DNA from: Deltaproteobacteria bacterium
Lineage (GTDB): Bacteria; Desulfobacterota; Binatia; UBA9968
DNA: 64,000 bases
Direction of reading: 5' to 3'
Assembly: GCA_009379725.1 (NCBI GenBank)
Contig: WHTF01000003.1
Location: forward strand, 31,723 to 95,722
The notes beneath the pieces are model-generated. The model worked only from the letters and a program-made list of their open reading frames with translations. It did no database searches and had not been told where the DNA came from. Positions 18,584-27,568 of this stretch are shown here, piece by piece. The translations under genes and the position numbers were made by a program. Within the stretch, counting starts at the first letter, position 1. Every line of letters starts with the position of its first letter.

Positions 18584-19324
18584 ATGTTTTCTTTCTCGTC
18601 TCTCCAGCTTTTAGCCCAAGACGGTTTGTTTGTGCCGCAACAGCAAGGCATTCTGGATCTTGTTCGCGGTTCGGGTATCGTCGTTCAAGCGGTCCTATAT
18701 CTGCTCATATTGTTTTCCGTCATCGGTTGGGGGATCATCGCCTTTAAATATCGGCAGATGCGCAGAGCCAAGCGCGAATCCGACAAATTCATTGAAATCT
18801 TTTGGGAACGACGCAACCTCTCATCCATCCACGATGCCAGCCGAGAGTTGAAAGCCAGTCCCGTGGCGCAGGTCTTTCGCTCAGGTTATGAAGAGCTCGT
18901 TCGCGTCTCTCGTTCAAAAAAGGATTCGCCGGGGGCAGATAATTTGACTACTGAGTTGGGCGGAGTCGATAACGTCTCCCGTGCCATGAAACGTGCGACC
19001 AGTGTCGAAATCACCAAGCTTGAGAAGCATTGCACGTTTCTCGCAACTACGGCCAGCGCGGCGCCTTTCATCGGCCTTTTTGGAACCGTCTGGGGAATCA
19101 TGAACGCGTTTTTGGGCCTTAGCGTGACCCATTCATCCAGTATTCAAGCCGTCGCGCCAGGCATTGCGGAGGCCCTTATCGCCACCGCAGTCGGTCTGGC
19201 AGCGGCAATTCCTGCGCTCATGGCCTACAATTACTTCGTTCAACAGATTAAAGTGCTAGCTGTCGAAATGGATAACTTCTCGCACGAGTTTTTGAATATA
19301 GCCGAACGTCACTTCTTCAAATAG
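18584..19324 (+). CDS. tolQ: TolQ, MotA/TolQ/ExbB proton-channel protein
   Basis: This inner-membrane subunit of the Tol-Pal motor works with TolR to use proton flow to energise TolA during outer-membrane constriction. It has 246 residues from ATG 18584. Membrane segments: one near residues 32-55 (AVLYLLILFSVIGWGIIAF) and two after the ExbB-type block FLATTASAAPFIGLFGTVWG. The family motif AEALIATAVGLAAAIPALMAYN is present. An upstream in-frame TTG at 18530 would add 18 residues with no family support. It is the first gene of tolQ-tolR-tolA-tolB-pal-cpoB. Confidence 0.95.
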   Translation: MFSFSSLQLLAQDGLFVPQQQGILDLVRGSGIVVQAVLYLLILFSVIGWGIIAFKYRQMRRAKRESDKFIEIFWERRNLSSIHDASRELKASPVAQVFRSGYEELVRVSRSKKDSPGADNLTTELGGVDNVSRAMKRATSVEITKLEKHCTFLATTASAAPFIGLFGTVWGIMNAFLGLSVTHSSSIQAVAPGIAEALIATAVGLAAAIPALMAYNYFVQQIKVLAVEMDNFSHEFLNIAERHFFK

Positions 19325-19337
19325 AAAAGAGGTTCAC

Positions 19338-19760
19338 ATGGCAATGGATGCTTCCTCCTCGCGTGACAGCACAACGATTTCTCAAATTAACGTCACCCCG
19401 CTGGTGGACGTCATGTTGGTTCTTTTGGTTATTTTCATGGTCACTGCGCCGATTATTCAGCAGGGCGTCCAGGTCAATTTACCACAAGCGAAAACCGGGG
19501 CGATTACCGGAAGCGATGATTTACTGGTTGTGAGCATTGCCAAGACCGGCAAGATTTATTTAAATGATAATGTTATGACCTTGGATGAACTCGGCACAAA
19601 GCTGCGCGCTATTCGCAAGAATCAAGCAGATAGGCAAGTCTATGTCCGTGCGGATCAGGACGTTCTCTACGGCACGGTGATGAAAACGATCGCCGAATTA
19701 AAGCAAGCCGGTATAGATCGGGTGGGCATGGTGACTCGTCCAACGTCAGAAGACGGATGA
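19338..19760 (+). CDS. tolR: TolR, ExbD/TolR family
   Basis: This 140-residue bitopic inner-membrane protein has a short N-terminus, then one helix beginning with INVTPLVDVMLVLLVIFMV, where the Asp of the VDV motif is the proton-carrying residue. The periplasmic domain (TLDELGTKLRAIRKN, VYVRADQDVLYGTVMKTI) is typical. It forms the rotor/stator complex with TolQ. The ATG at 19338 follows AAAAGAGG; spacing to tolQ is 13 bases, and to tolA six bases. Confidence 0.95.
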   Translation: MAMDASSSRDSTTISQINVTPLVDVMLVLLVIFMVTAPIIQQGVQVNLPQAKTGAITGSDDLLVVSIAKTGKIYLNDNVMTLDELGTKLRAIRKNQADRQVYVRADQDVLYGTVMKTIAELKQAGIDRVGMVTRPTSEDG

Positions 19761-19766
19761 TGAGAG

Positions 19767-20762
19767 ATGTCAGGTGATCCGAATCAACCAACTATTAGTT
19801 TTCAAGAGAAGTCGCTCTCGCCGGTTGCGCCGGGTGAGCGCCTTTCAAAGTGGTTACTCTTCTCTTTCATCTTTCATGTTGCATTACTCATCGCACTTTT
19901 CATTTCACCTTATTTTCCATCGCGAAAGCCTTCAGCCCCGCCAATCTATACAGTAGATCTGATCGGAGGAGAAAAGATCGGAGGAAATAATTTTGGCACG
20001 CGGCTTCAGCCGATCCCACCTCCTAAGGAGTCACCTAAAAAAGTGATGCCGCAGCCACCGGTCCTCGCGCCTGAAACCAAGAAAGAGGTGCCGAAAGCGA
20101 AAGAAAAGATCGAAAAAATCGAAAAAATCGATAAGATTGACAAAGTTCCAGCAAATGAAAAAGCTGAAAAGGTGACAAAGAAGGTAGAGAAAGCGGCTCC
20201 GGTTGAAGAGAAAATAGCGCCAAAAGATCCGGTTAGAAAGGAAATCGAGAAGAGTGAGCCGACTAAAAATACCAAAACCAATACACTGCCGGAAGAAAAA
20301 TCTTCCGATTTAGACAAGTTGCGCGAAAGGTTAATCCAATCGGCGGTTGATCGGGTGAAAAGTCGAGCCGAAAGCGCACAAAAATCCGCTGTTTCTAAAG
20401 GAGGGGATGGGCTGAGTGTCGGCCCAGGGGAAGGCGAAGGTGCGATTGCGCTTGGTCAGGGAGGTCGGGGAGGCGGAACTGTTGTTAAGGGTGTTGAATT
20501 CATTGCCTATCAAAACAGCATAGTCAGTACGATCAAGCAAAACTGGGCTTGGCCTGGGCAGAAGGATAGTTTGAAGGCTTTGGTACGCTTTGGAATTAAA
20601 GAGAACGGTGAAATCATAGGGATTAAAATTGCGGAATCGTCTGGAGACCCAGCGTTTGATGAGTCGATTTTGCGGGCTTTGAGAAAATCCAGTCCATTAC
20701 CGACGCCGCCAGAATCGTATCGCAAGGATTTCTCCCAAGTGGAGATGAATTTTCAACCGTGA
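19767..20762 (+). CDS. tolA: TolA/TonB-like energy transducer
   Basis: This 331-residue protein has one N-terminal membrane helix (about residues 28-50, WLLFSFIFHVALLIALF). A long charged periplasmic stalk with tandem KIEK/KIDK units (about 112-126) follows, then a glycine-rich linker (about 212-240). The C-terminal TonB_C/TolA_III domain (FIAYQNSIVSTIKQNWAWPG, ESSGDPAFDESILRALRKS) ends the protein. It would link the TolQR motor to TolB and Pal. The stalk is basic and acidic in alternation, probably helical. Position between tolR and tolB fixes the role. Confidence 0.92.
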   Translation: MSGDPNQPTISFQEKSLSPVAPGERLSKWLLFSFIFHVALLIALFISPYFPSRKPSAPPIYTVDLIGGEKIGGNNFGTRLQPIPPPKESPKKVMPQPPVLAPETKKEVPKAKEKIEKIEKIDKIDKVPANEKAEKVTKKVEKAAPVEEKIAPKDPVRKEIEKSEPTKNTKTNTLPEEKSSDLDKLRERLIQSAVDRVKSRAESAQKSAVSKGGDGLSVGPGEGEGAIALGQGGRGGGTVVKGVEFIAYQNSIVSTIKQNWAWPGQKDSLKALVRFGIKENGEIIGIKIAESSGDPAFDESILRALRKSSPLPTPPESYRKDFSQVEMNFQP

Positions 20763-20777
20763 GATTTGGGGGACTAA

Positions 20778-22088
20778 GTGAAGGCGAAGCTTCTTTTTGC
20801 TGTTCTTTTTTTCACGCTTGTGCATCCGTTTACTGCGGTTGCGCAAGTACGCCTGGACGTAATCGGTCCGGGAATGCCGAAGTATCCAATTGCTATTTCA
20901 CCCCTTAAAAATGCCGCAACCCGCGCGGACGCCGGACGCATCTCGGAAGGAGTCGCCGACGCTATCGTATATGATCTCGACCTTTCAGGTTGGTTTCGGG
21001 TATTGGATCGAGCCACTTATATCGAACACCCACAGCGTAGCGGCGATACTCTCGGAAGTTTTGATTTCAAAGACTGGTCGACCATCGGTGCTGTGGGACT
21101 GGTAAAGGGCAGGTTTTCTGTCCAGGGCGAGGAACTTACGGTGGAGCTTCGTCTGTTTGACGTGACTCAGGGTAAGGAAGTCATAGGAAAGCGGTACACG
21201 GGGCGTGCCCGAGATTTTCGTCGCATAGCGCACAAATTTGCCGATGAAATTATTAAGCAGTTCACTGGTGTGGCGGGTATCTTCAATACGCGAATCGCCT
21301 ATACCTCGACGAGTGGTGGCCGATTTAAGGAAATTCACGTTGCCCATTTGGACGGCAGCGAGAAATATCAGGTGACCAATAATCGTACTATCAACTTGTC
21401 TCCAGCATGGACGCCGGACGGAAAGTCAATTCTTTACACTTCCTATAAAGATCGCAATCCTAGTTTGTATTTATTCGACCTCTTCAGCGGCAAAGATATG
21501 AAGTTTTCCGCCCGCACGGGACTCAACCTCGGTGGAAAATGGTCCCCGGATGGTCAAAATGTCGCGGTTTCACTCGAACGTGGAGGCAATAGCGACATAC
21601 ACCTTCTGGCGCGCAATGGCAATATCATGCGACGCCTGACAGAGGATCCAGGGATAGATGTCTCACCCTCGTGGTCGCCGGATGGTCGACAGTTGGTGTT
21701 TGTTTCTGACCGAAGCGGATCACCGCAACTCTACATCCTAGATGTTGCCAGCGGTAAAGCACGACGGTTGACCTATAGCGGAAGTTATAACACGTCACCT
21801 GATTGGTCGCCTGCAGGTGATAAAATTGCGTACATTAGCAGGGTGGGAGGTAAATTTTCGATCTTTGCCATTGGAGTTGATGGCGGAGAACCGACGCGGC
21901 TCACAACGAATGGGTTCGACAATGAGGATCCAGCGTGGTCGCCGGACGGACGGTTTATTGTCTTTTCTTCTAATCGAGCCGGGCGTTACCATCTCTATGT
22001 CATGCAAAGCACTGGCGATAACCAGCGTAGATTGACAGGTTCTGGGGGAGATGATACAAAACCTAGCTGGTCTCCTCGGTTGGAATAA
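20778..22088 (+). CDS. tolB: TolB periplasmic beta-propeller protein
   Basis: This 436-residue exported protein has a signal peptide of about 22 residues (MKAKLLFAVLFFTLVHPFTA). The TolB N-terminal domain (YPIAISPLKNA, DLDLSGWFRVLD) is followed by a six-bladed propeller of PD40/WD40-like repeats. The repeated SPSWSPDGRQLVFVSDRSG pattern occurs about five times. It binds Pal and TolA in the periplasm. The start is GTG 20778 with GGGGGA at 20767-20772. It is 15 bases after tolA and 52 bases before pal. Confidence 0.96.
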   Translation: MKAKLLFAVLFFTLVHPFTAVAQVRLDVIGPGMPKYPIAISPLKNAATRADAGRISEGVADAIVYDLDLSGWFRVLDRATYIEHPQRSGDTLGSFDFKDWSTIGAVGLVKGRFSVQGEELTVELRLFDVTQGKEVIGKRYTGRARDFRRIAHKFADEIIKQFTGVAGIFNTRIAYTSTSGGRFKEIHVAHLDGSEKYQVTNNRTINLSPAWTPDGKSILYTSYKDRNPSLYLFDLFSGKDMKFSARTGLNLGGKWSPDGQNVAVSLERGGNSDIHLLARNGNIMRRLTEDPGIDVSPSWSPDGRQLVFVSDRSGSPQLYILDVASGKARRLTYSGSYNTSPDWSPAGDKIAYISRVGGKFSIFAIGVDGGEPTRLTTNGFDNEDPAWSPDGRFIVFSSNRAGRYHLYVMQSTGDNQRRLTGSGGDDTKPSWSPRLE

Positions 22089-22140
22089 CTTCTTCAAATT
22101 CATGTCGAGTCTGTGCAAATTCCGAAAGGAGTATTTAGCA

Positions 22141-22740
22141 ATGCTTGATTTTAGAATGGCATGCTATGCGATCATGGCTATTTTCATTCTATTAGCTGGA
22201 GGTTGTGCTCCTTCGACCGTAACGAAGCCTGATCTTCCGCCCGCGGGCTCGACCGGATCTGAAGGGGGCGCTTTGGGAAAAGATCAACAATTGGGGGAAG
22301 GGCGGGGTGGTACAACGCGCGAATCAAATGCCCCTTCCACCTCCAGTCTCGATCAGCTAAAGGCGGGCAAGCCGCCCGTAACTCCTTCATCTAGCCCTCT
22401 AAAAGATATTTTTTTCGACTTCGACAGCTACGATATTAGCGGTGATGCTCGAGATACACTGAGAAGCAACGCGGACTGGCTCAAGAGTAATTCGTCGGCT
22501 AGGATAGAGATCGAGGGCCATTGCGATGAACGAGGCACCAGTGAATACAACTTGGCGCTCGGAGCCAAGCGGGCTCAGACAGCGAAGGATTACCTAGTAA
22601 GCCTAGGGATTTCCGTTGAACGTATTTCGACCATCAGTTACGGCGAAGAGATTCCGATGTGCACCGAAGCAAACGAGAGTTGTTGGCGCCAGAATCGGCG
22701 CGCGCGTTTCGTAGCCATTCCAAGCCGCCCGGCTTCTTAA
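22141..22740 (+). CDS. pal: Peptidoglycan-associated lipoprotein Pal
   Basis: This 199-residue outer-membrane lipoprotein has signal and lipobox in MACYAIMAIFILLAGGC, with the cysteine near residue 22. A flexible Gly/Ser/Pro linker leads to the OmpA-like domain. FFDFDSYDISGDARDTL and IEIEGHCDERGTSEYNLALG contain the diaminopimelate-binding residues. It anchors the outer membrane to the wall and binds TolB. ATG 22141 is nine bases after AAAGGAG (22125-22131). The longer frame to 22051 overlaps tolB and destroys the signal peptide, so it is rejected. Confidence 0.96.
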   Translation: MLDFRMACYAIMAIFILLAGGCAPSTVTKPDLPPAGSTGSEGGALGKDQQLGEGRGGTTRESNAPSTSSLDQLKAGKPPVTPSSSPLKDIFFDFDSYDISGDARDTLRSNADWLKSNSSARIEIEGHCDERGTSEYNLALGAKRAQTAKDYLVSLGISVERISTISYGEEIPMCTEANESCWRQNRRARFVAIPSRPAS

Positions 22741-22784
22741 ATTAAATTAAGTATGTCCGTCAAATGTCTTTGATGATAACTGAC

Positions 22785-23615
22785 ATGAAGATCCGGTTCG
22801 TATTACTGATCGGGTTTGCGTTTGCCGGAATCTCTGCTTGTGCGCAACCGCAGCAGATCGAGTTGCTGGAGCGAGAGCAGCGGCGCATGCGTAATGACAA
22901 CGCGCGGATTCAAACCGAGATGCAATCGATGCGTTCGAGTCTCGCGGATACAATGGCCAATACGCAGCAGTTGCAACGCGAATTCAGCGCCTTGAAGGCT
23001 CGGATTGAAGAAACTCGTTATCAAGTGGATCGGCAGATCGGCCAGTCAAGCCGGGAGGGAGATCAGCGGGTTAAAAATCTTGAAGGACGCGTTGCCCAAC
23101 TAACTGAAGGGCTCAAAGCGCAGGAAGCACAGCTGAAATCGCGCGAGGGTGAGTTGAAAGAATTGCAAAAGGCTATGCAGAAGCCTGGCAGCACACCTTC
23201 ATCCGCGGAACCCGGCGAGGCATCGGCGGGAGAAAGCGAATCGCTTCGAAAAGATTATGAAGCTGCATGGCGGGCCCTGGAAAATAAAGATTACCGCGTC
23301 GCCATTAGCCGGTTTAAGGATTTTCTTACAAAGTACCCCCAAAGTAGGCTCGCCAACAACGCTCAATATTGGATCGGTGAGAGCTATTATGCTCTGAGGG
23401 AATTTGATCAGGCGATCATCGAGTTCGATACGGTCCGAAGTAAGTACCCGCAGGGAGACAAAGTTGCCGCAGCGCTCCTAAAGCAAGGTTTTGCATTTGC
23501 GGAATTAGGTGAAAAAGTAAACGCTCGGCTAATCTTACAAGAGGTCGTTGAGAAGTACGCGCAATCGCCAGAAGCGGTGCAAGCAAAGCAGAAGTTGAAA
23601 TCGCTCGAGTCATGA
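22785..23615 (+). CDS. CpoB/YbgF-type periplasmic TPR protein
   Basis: About 276 residues from ATG 22785. A signal with a possible lipobox (ISAC) is followed by a long coiled coil (roughly residues 25-125, rich in Glu, Gln and Arg). The C-terminal block of TPR repeats (YEAAWRALENKDYRVAISRF, QYWIGESYYALREFDQAIIEF) is of the Tol-Pal system YbgF/CpoB type. In E. coli the protein tunes TolA and PBP1B. ATG codons at 22764 and 22773 are alternative starts; none has a clear ribosome site. It is the last gene of the Tol-Pal operon. Confidence 0.9.
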   Translation: MKIRFVLLIGFAFAGISACAQPQQIELLEREQRRMRNDNARIQTEMQSMRSSLADTMANTQQLQREFSALKARIEETRYQVDRQIGQSSREGDQRVKNLEGRVAQLTEGLKAQEAQLKSREGELKELQKAMQKPGSTPSSAEPGEASAGESESLRKDYEAAWRALENKDYRVAISRFKDFLTKYPQSRLANNAQYWIGESYYALREFDQAIIEFDTVRSKYPQGDKVAAALLKQGFAFAELGEKVNARLILQEVVEKYAQSPEAVQAKQKLKSLES

Positions 23616-23720
23616 GGGCTCGCCTTTCCTGCTCAATAATTTCTTAGTTCCTTCTCTTGCTGCGCGTCGTGCGCAATCATTCTTTCTGAAACCGTTTACA
23701 GCTGGGCGAGTCAAAAAACT

Positions 23721-24665
23721 ATGGAAGTTTTTCGCCACATTGAAGATTTTATCCCGCCCGACTCCGGCACCGTCGCAACTATGGGAAATTTTGACGGGAT
23801 ACATCTCGGCCATCAAGCCCTGGTAAAAAATGCCGTCATGGAGGCAAGACAATGCGGCTCAAAGTCGGTAGTGCTGACTTTCGAGCCTCATCCTCTCAAA
23901 CTGCTTGCTCCCGAGCGCGCGCCGCGAATGATTCTCACCCATCAAGATAAGATGGACCTGTTGCAGGCGCTAGGAGTGGACACCGTAATCATTCAAAAGT
24001 TTGATCGCGATTTCTCAAGCATCCACGCTGAAGACTTCGTTCGCCGCTGTCTCGTGGAGCATATTCGTTTATCCAAAATCTGGCTGGGCCGAGATTTGAG
24101 ATTTGGCCGCGGGAGGAAAGGCAGTGCGGAAGACCTGATTCGCTGGGGTGGGGAACTGGGCTTTAACGTCGGCATCGTCGAGCCGATACTGGTTCAAGGT
24201 GTACGGATAAGCAGTTCTCGTATCCGGCAACTGATCGAGGAAGGTCGAGTGGATGCAGTTGAGCCCATGCTGGGACGTTCTCACTTTGTATCCGGTGTTG
24301 TTGTGAGCGGTCATCGTCGCGGACGGGAGTTCGGTTTCCCGACGGCTAACCTAGCTTGTAGTACCGAAGTGCTTCCGAAGGATGGCATCTACGCGACTGT
24401 TTTTGAATGGAAAGACCAGCGGTGGTTGAGCGTTAGTAATGTAGGCGTCAATCCCACCTTCGGCGCAGGGCCGCGCACGCTCGAAAGCTTTATTCTGGAT
24501 TTTACTCAGGACGTTTACGGTGAGTCGGTGAAATTATTCTTCGTGAATAGGATAAGAGAAGAGCGGAAGTTTGCCCGAATAGAAGATTTGATTAGCCAAA
24601 TGCATCAAGATGTGAAGGCCGCCCGCTTGGTCTTCGAGCATTCAAAGTTCGCCGTTGCCAAATAA
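23721..24665 (+). CDS. ribF: Bifunctional riboflavin kinase/FAD synthetase
   Basis: It phosphorylates riboflavin to FMN and adenylates FMN to FAD. It has 314 residues, standard length. The N-terminal nucleotidyltransferase half shows ATMGNFDGIHLGHQALV and, after the adenylation core, ISSSRIRQLIEEGRV. The C-terminal kinase half shows SGVVVSGHRRGREFGFPTAN, VSNVGVNPTFG and ESFILDF. ATG 23721 has no strong ribosome site. It is eight bases before the RluD-like gene, so probably in one transcript. Confidence 0.96.
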   Translation: MEVFRHIEDFIPPDSGTVATMGNFDGIHLGHQALVKNAVMEARQCGSKSVVLTFEPHPLKLLAPERAPRMILTHQDKMDLLQALGVDTVIIQKFDRDFSSIHAEDFVRRCLVEHIRLSKIWLGRDLRFGRGRKGSAEDLIRWGGELGFNVGIVEPILVQGVRISSSRIRQLIEEGRVDAVEPMLGRSHFVSGVVVSGHRRGREFGFPTANLACSTEVLPKDGIYATVFEWKDQRWLSVSNVGVNPTFGAGPRTLESFILDFTQDVYGESVKLFFVNRIREERKFARIEDLISQMHQDVKAARLVFEHSKFAVAK

Positions 24666-24673
24666 ATCGGACG

Positions 24674-25702
24674 ATGGCTTCATCAATGGCCCTTGAACGA
24701 GCAGTGGTTGAAGAAAAAGCTGCCGGGATGCGTCTAGATGTCTTTGTCACCCAGCATTTTGGTGAGACGATGGAGCAGCACAGCTTCAGTCGGTCACGTC
24801 TGCAGAGGTTGATTGCCGAAGGACATATTACCGTAAACGGTGCCATGGCAAAATCGAGTACACGCCTCAAAACCAGCGATTTAGTACAACTCTGCGCTAT
24901 TCCACCAACAGAAACGAACCTGACGGCGGAAGCGGTACCACTTGACCTCGTTTATGAAGATAGTGAATACGTCGTCGTCAATAAGGCTCCTGGCATGGTA
25001 GTCCACCCCGCCGCTGGGAGTCGGGATGGAACTCTAGTCAACGCGCTTTTATATCACTGTCCGAATCTGAGGAATATCGGAGGTGAAGGTCGCCCTGGTA
25101 TCGTGCACCGACTCGACAAAGATACATCCGGTGTGATGGTGGTTGCTAAAAACCACAGGTCCCTGCAGCATTTGGCGCGTCAGTTTAAAGATCGGACAGT
25201 TCAGAAGGAATATCTTGCCTTAGTTTGGGGCAAGTTCGACGAGCAAAGCGGTATAATTGACCGTCCGATTGGACGCCATCGATCACAACGACAAAAAATG
25301 TCGAGCCTGCACGCGCATCCCAGAACACGTCAAGCGATCACGGAATGGAGCGTTGAGAAAACATTTAAGATGAGGAGCGACGCGACAAGCATCAGCTGGG
25401 TTACTTTTTTACGGCTCAAGCCTCGAACCGGCCGCACGCATCAAATTCGCGTCCACCTCGCTGACCGTGGGCATCCGCTTGTGGGAGACAAAGTATACGG
25501 GAGGCGTGACCGGAGCAGTTTAGTCAACCGAGGGATCACTATGTTCGTGGACATTTTTCCCCGGCAAGCGTTGCATTCGGAGAGGTTGGCGTTCGATCAT
25601 CCAAAGTCGGGTCGCCGAGTTGAATTTCAAGTGCCCGTCTGTGACGACATGGCTCGACTCTTGATGGAATTGGAAAAAATTAACGATAGGAAGTCTGTTT
25701 GA
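24674..25702 (+). CDS. rluD: RluA/RluD-family 23S rRNA pseudouridine synthase
   Basis: It isomerises specific uridines in structured RNA. The S4 RNA-binding domain (about residues 19-75, SRSRLQRLIAEGHITVNG) precedes the catalytic domain. The catalytic aspartate lies in PGIVHRLDKDTSGVMVVAK; LKPRTGRTHQIRVHL and HPLVGDKVYG are further family blocks. Length 342 is close to RluD (326). The RluD assignment is by domain layout only; RluC or another RluA-type site cannot be excluded. ATG 24674 or 24686 may start it. It lies directly behind ribF. Confidence 0.9.
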   Translation: MASSMALERAVVEEKAAGMRLDVFVTQHFGETMEQHSFSRSRLQRLIAEGHITVNGAMAKSSTRLKTSDLVQLCAIPPTETNLTAEAVPLDLVYEDSEYVVVNKAPGMVVHPAAGSRDGTLVNALLYHCPNLRNIGGEGRPGIVHRLDKDTSGVMVVAKNHRSLQHLARQFKDRTVQKEYLALVWGKFDEQSGIIDRPIGRHRSQRQKMSSLHAHPRTRQAITEWSVEKTFKMRSDATSISWVTFLRLKPRTGRTHQIRVHLADRGHPLVGDKVYGRRDRSSLVNRGITMFVDIFPRQALHSERLAFDHPKSGRRVEFQVPVCDDMARLLMELEKINDRKSV

Positions 25703-25714
25703 GATCGATAGGGG

Positions 25715-25743
25715 TTGACAAGGAAATTTGTTTTAAATATTAT
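25715..25743 (+). promoter_or_regulatory. Strong sigma-70 promoter of rho
   Basis: TTGACA (25715-25720) and TATTAT (25738-25743) are separated by exactly 17 bases: a perfect -35 and a five-of-six -10. Transcription should start near 25750. Confidence 0.85.
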
Positions 25744-25749
25744 TCTTTA

Positions 25750-26043
25750 AGGAATTGACCAATTCAGCGATTTCTTGAATCGATCCCCACATTAAACAAT
25801 CATCCGTTGAATCCGTTCTGAAGTTGATTTGGATCCTAAAAGCAGTTCTGCTGCGCGCCAAAGCCTGTCGTATTGACATGCCATATTTGCAATCGTGTTC
25901 ACTATGAGAATTGTCCGAATTTTTGGGCAGTCTTCGGATATTGTTTTGTGATTTGCCGAGCGTGAACATTCGCAAGCAGAGAGTCTGCGAAGAAATTTTG
26001 AATTTGGTTTAAGTTTTTCAGGAGATGAAAGGAAGGCATAGTT
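25750..26043 (+). promoter_or_regulatory. Long 5' leader of rho with hairpins, candidate autoregulatory region
   Basis: About 294 bases separate the predicted start point from the rho ATG. Inverted repeats include TCCGAA/TTCGGA (25914-25919 and 25933-25938). There are also two competing stems sharing one arm: TTCGCA (25969) with TGCGAA (25986), or GCAGA (25976) with TCTGC (25984). In E. coli rho is attenuated in a leader of similar size by Rho itself; the same is inferred here. A minus-strand frame over this region is not convincing. Confidence 0.5.
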
Positions 26044-27345
26044 ATGGTCCGTGGTAGAACTCGAGCCGCCGAATCCGAGGCTGTGGAAGATAATGGACTG
26101 AATCTCAAGGCGCTAAAGGAAAAGAAAATCAGCGATTTGGCGTTGATCGGTAAGAATTTCAACATCGAAGGCGCCGCTAATATGCGCAAGCAGGAGCTGA
26201 TCTTTGCGATACTGCAAGCCCAGACCGAGCAAAATGGTCATATCTACGGCGAAGGGGTCTTGGAAACCCTCCCGGATGGATTCGGTTTTTTGAGGGCACC
26301 CGACTACAATTACTTGCCAGGTCCTGACGATATTTATGTCTCCCCAAGTCAGATACGGCGATTTAGCCTGCGCACCGGAGACATTATCTCCGGCCATATC
26401 CGGCCACCTAAAGAAGGAGAAAGATATTTTGCTCTTCTCAAAGTCGAATCAATCAATTACGAGGACCCTGAAAAAGCCCGAGAGAAGATCCTCTTCGACA
26501 ACCTAACTCCCTTATATCCAAATGAGCGCCTTCGGCTCGAGTATCAGCCCGAGGATTACACCACTCGAATCGTTGATCTTTTAACGCCCATCGGTAAAGG
26601 CCAACGGGGTCTGATCGTTGCCGCGCCTCGTACGGGTAAAACGATGATGCTGCAACATATCGCTAAGGCAATCGCCAATAATCACAAAGAGGTTGTCCTC
26701 ATTGTGCTCTTGATCGATGAGCGGCCCGAAGAGGTCACGGATATGCAACGCTCGGTTGATGGAGAAGTGATTAGTTCTACGTTCGATGAACCGGCAACGC
26801 GGCACGTGCAAGTTGCTGAAATGGTGATTGAGAAGGCAAAGCGGTTGGTCGAGCATGGCAAAGACGTCGTGATTTTGCTCGACAGCATCACCCGTCTCGC
26901 GCGCGCCTACAATACGGTGGTGCCGCCGAGCGGCAAAATTTTATCCGGCGGTGTCGACTCCAATGCTTTGCACAAACCGAAAAAGTTTTTCGGCGCGGCG
27001 AGAAATATCGAGGACGGCGGCAGTTTAACGATTATTGCGACTGCTCTCATCGACACCGGTAGCCGAATGGATGAGGTTATTTTTGAAGAATTTAAGGGTA
27101 CGGGTAACATGGAGGTTCATTTGGATAGGCGATTGATGGATAAGAGAGTTTTTCCAGCCATCGACATCAATAAGTCTGGAACCAGAAAGGAAGAGTTGTT
27201 GATTTCGAAGGAGGACCTCAATCGCATCTGGATATTGCGAAAAGTTTTGTCGCAACTCAGCGTGGTCGATGCCATGGAATTTTTATTGGACAAAATGCAT
27301 GGGACGAAAGACAACAAAGAGTTTCTTGAGTCGATGAATCAGTAG
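26044..27345 (+). CDS. rho: Transcription termination factor Rho
   Basis: This hexameric RNA helicase ends transcription. It has 433 residues. The N-terminal Rho_N helical domain ([20 protein letters not shown]) is followed by the cold-shock-like primary RNA site ([18 protein letters not shown]). The RecA-type motor has Walker [16 protein letters not shown] and Walker [18 protein letters not shown], and the Q and R loops sit in the C-terminal half ([18 protein letters not shown]). There is no N-terminal insertion. ATG 26044 follows AAAGGAAGG. It is monocistronic, between its own promoter and terminator. Confidence 0.98.
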   Translation: MVRGRTRAAESEAVEDNGLNLKALKEKKISDLALIGKNFNIEGAANMRKQELIFAILQAQTEQNGHIYGEGVLETLPDGFGFLRAPDYNYLPGPDDIYVSPSQIRRFSLRTGDIISGHIRPPKEGERYFALLKVESINYEDPEKAREKILFDNLTPLYPNERLRLEYQPEDYTTRIVDLLTPIGKGQRGLIVAAPRTGKTMMLQHIAKAIANNHKEVVLIVLLIDERPEEVTDMQRSVDGEVISSTFDEPATRHVQVAEMVIEKAKRLVEHGKDVVILLDSITRLARAYNTVVPPSGKILSGGVDSNALHKPKKFFGAARNIEDGGSLTIIATALIDTGSRMDEVIFEEFKGTGNMEVHLDRRLMDKRVFPAIDINKSGTRKEELLISKEDLNRIWILRKVLSQLSVVDAMEFLLDKMHGTKDNKEFLESMNQ

Positions 27346-27432
27346 CGTGTGTCCACTTTCAGTTTCCTTGCGTCTAGGCCGGTTCTTTGTTACAAATCCC
27401 AAGGTTACCAGTTTTAATTAAACTGTGTTGCA

Positions 27433-27470
27433 GCCTTCGGTGCCAAGGATGAACCCGAAGGCGTTTTCTT
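27433..27470 (+). terminator. Intrinsic terminator of rho
   Basis: GCCTTCGG (27433-27440) pairs perfectly with CCGAAGGC (27455-27462). The loop has 14 bases and GTTTTCTT follows. It separates rho from the rpsB unit. Confidence 0.8.
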
Positions 27471-27568
27471 ATCAATTCACACCCTTTTTGATCTTTTCCA
27501 TGGTGCCCGCTATGGGATTGGATGAGAGTTGAGAAAAGGGGAGGCTCAAAACCAAAGGAGAGGAAAAT

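Noticed and set aside
20100..20150. Possible CRISPR or satellite repeat
   Set aside because: The repeated GAAAAAATC units are in frame within the tolA stalk codons and have no spacer structure.
19774..20317. Serine/phenylalanine-rich frames opposite and inside tolA
   Set aside because: They arise from the Lys/Glu-rich stalk codons read in other frames.
22051..22140. Upstream extension of pal
   Set aside because: The extra 30 residues overlap tolB and would bury the lipoprotein signal; ATG 22141 has a strong ribosome site.
25733..25975. 80-codon minus-strand frame over the rho leader
   Set aside because: It would start with TTG without a ribosome site and covers the clear rho promoter and leader. 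No domain was recognised.
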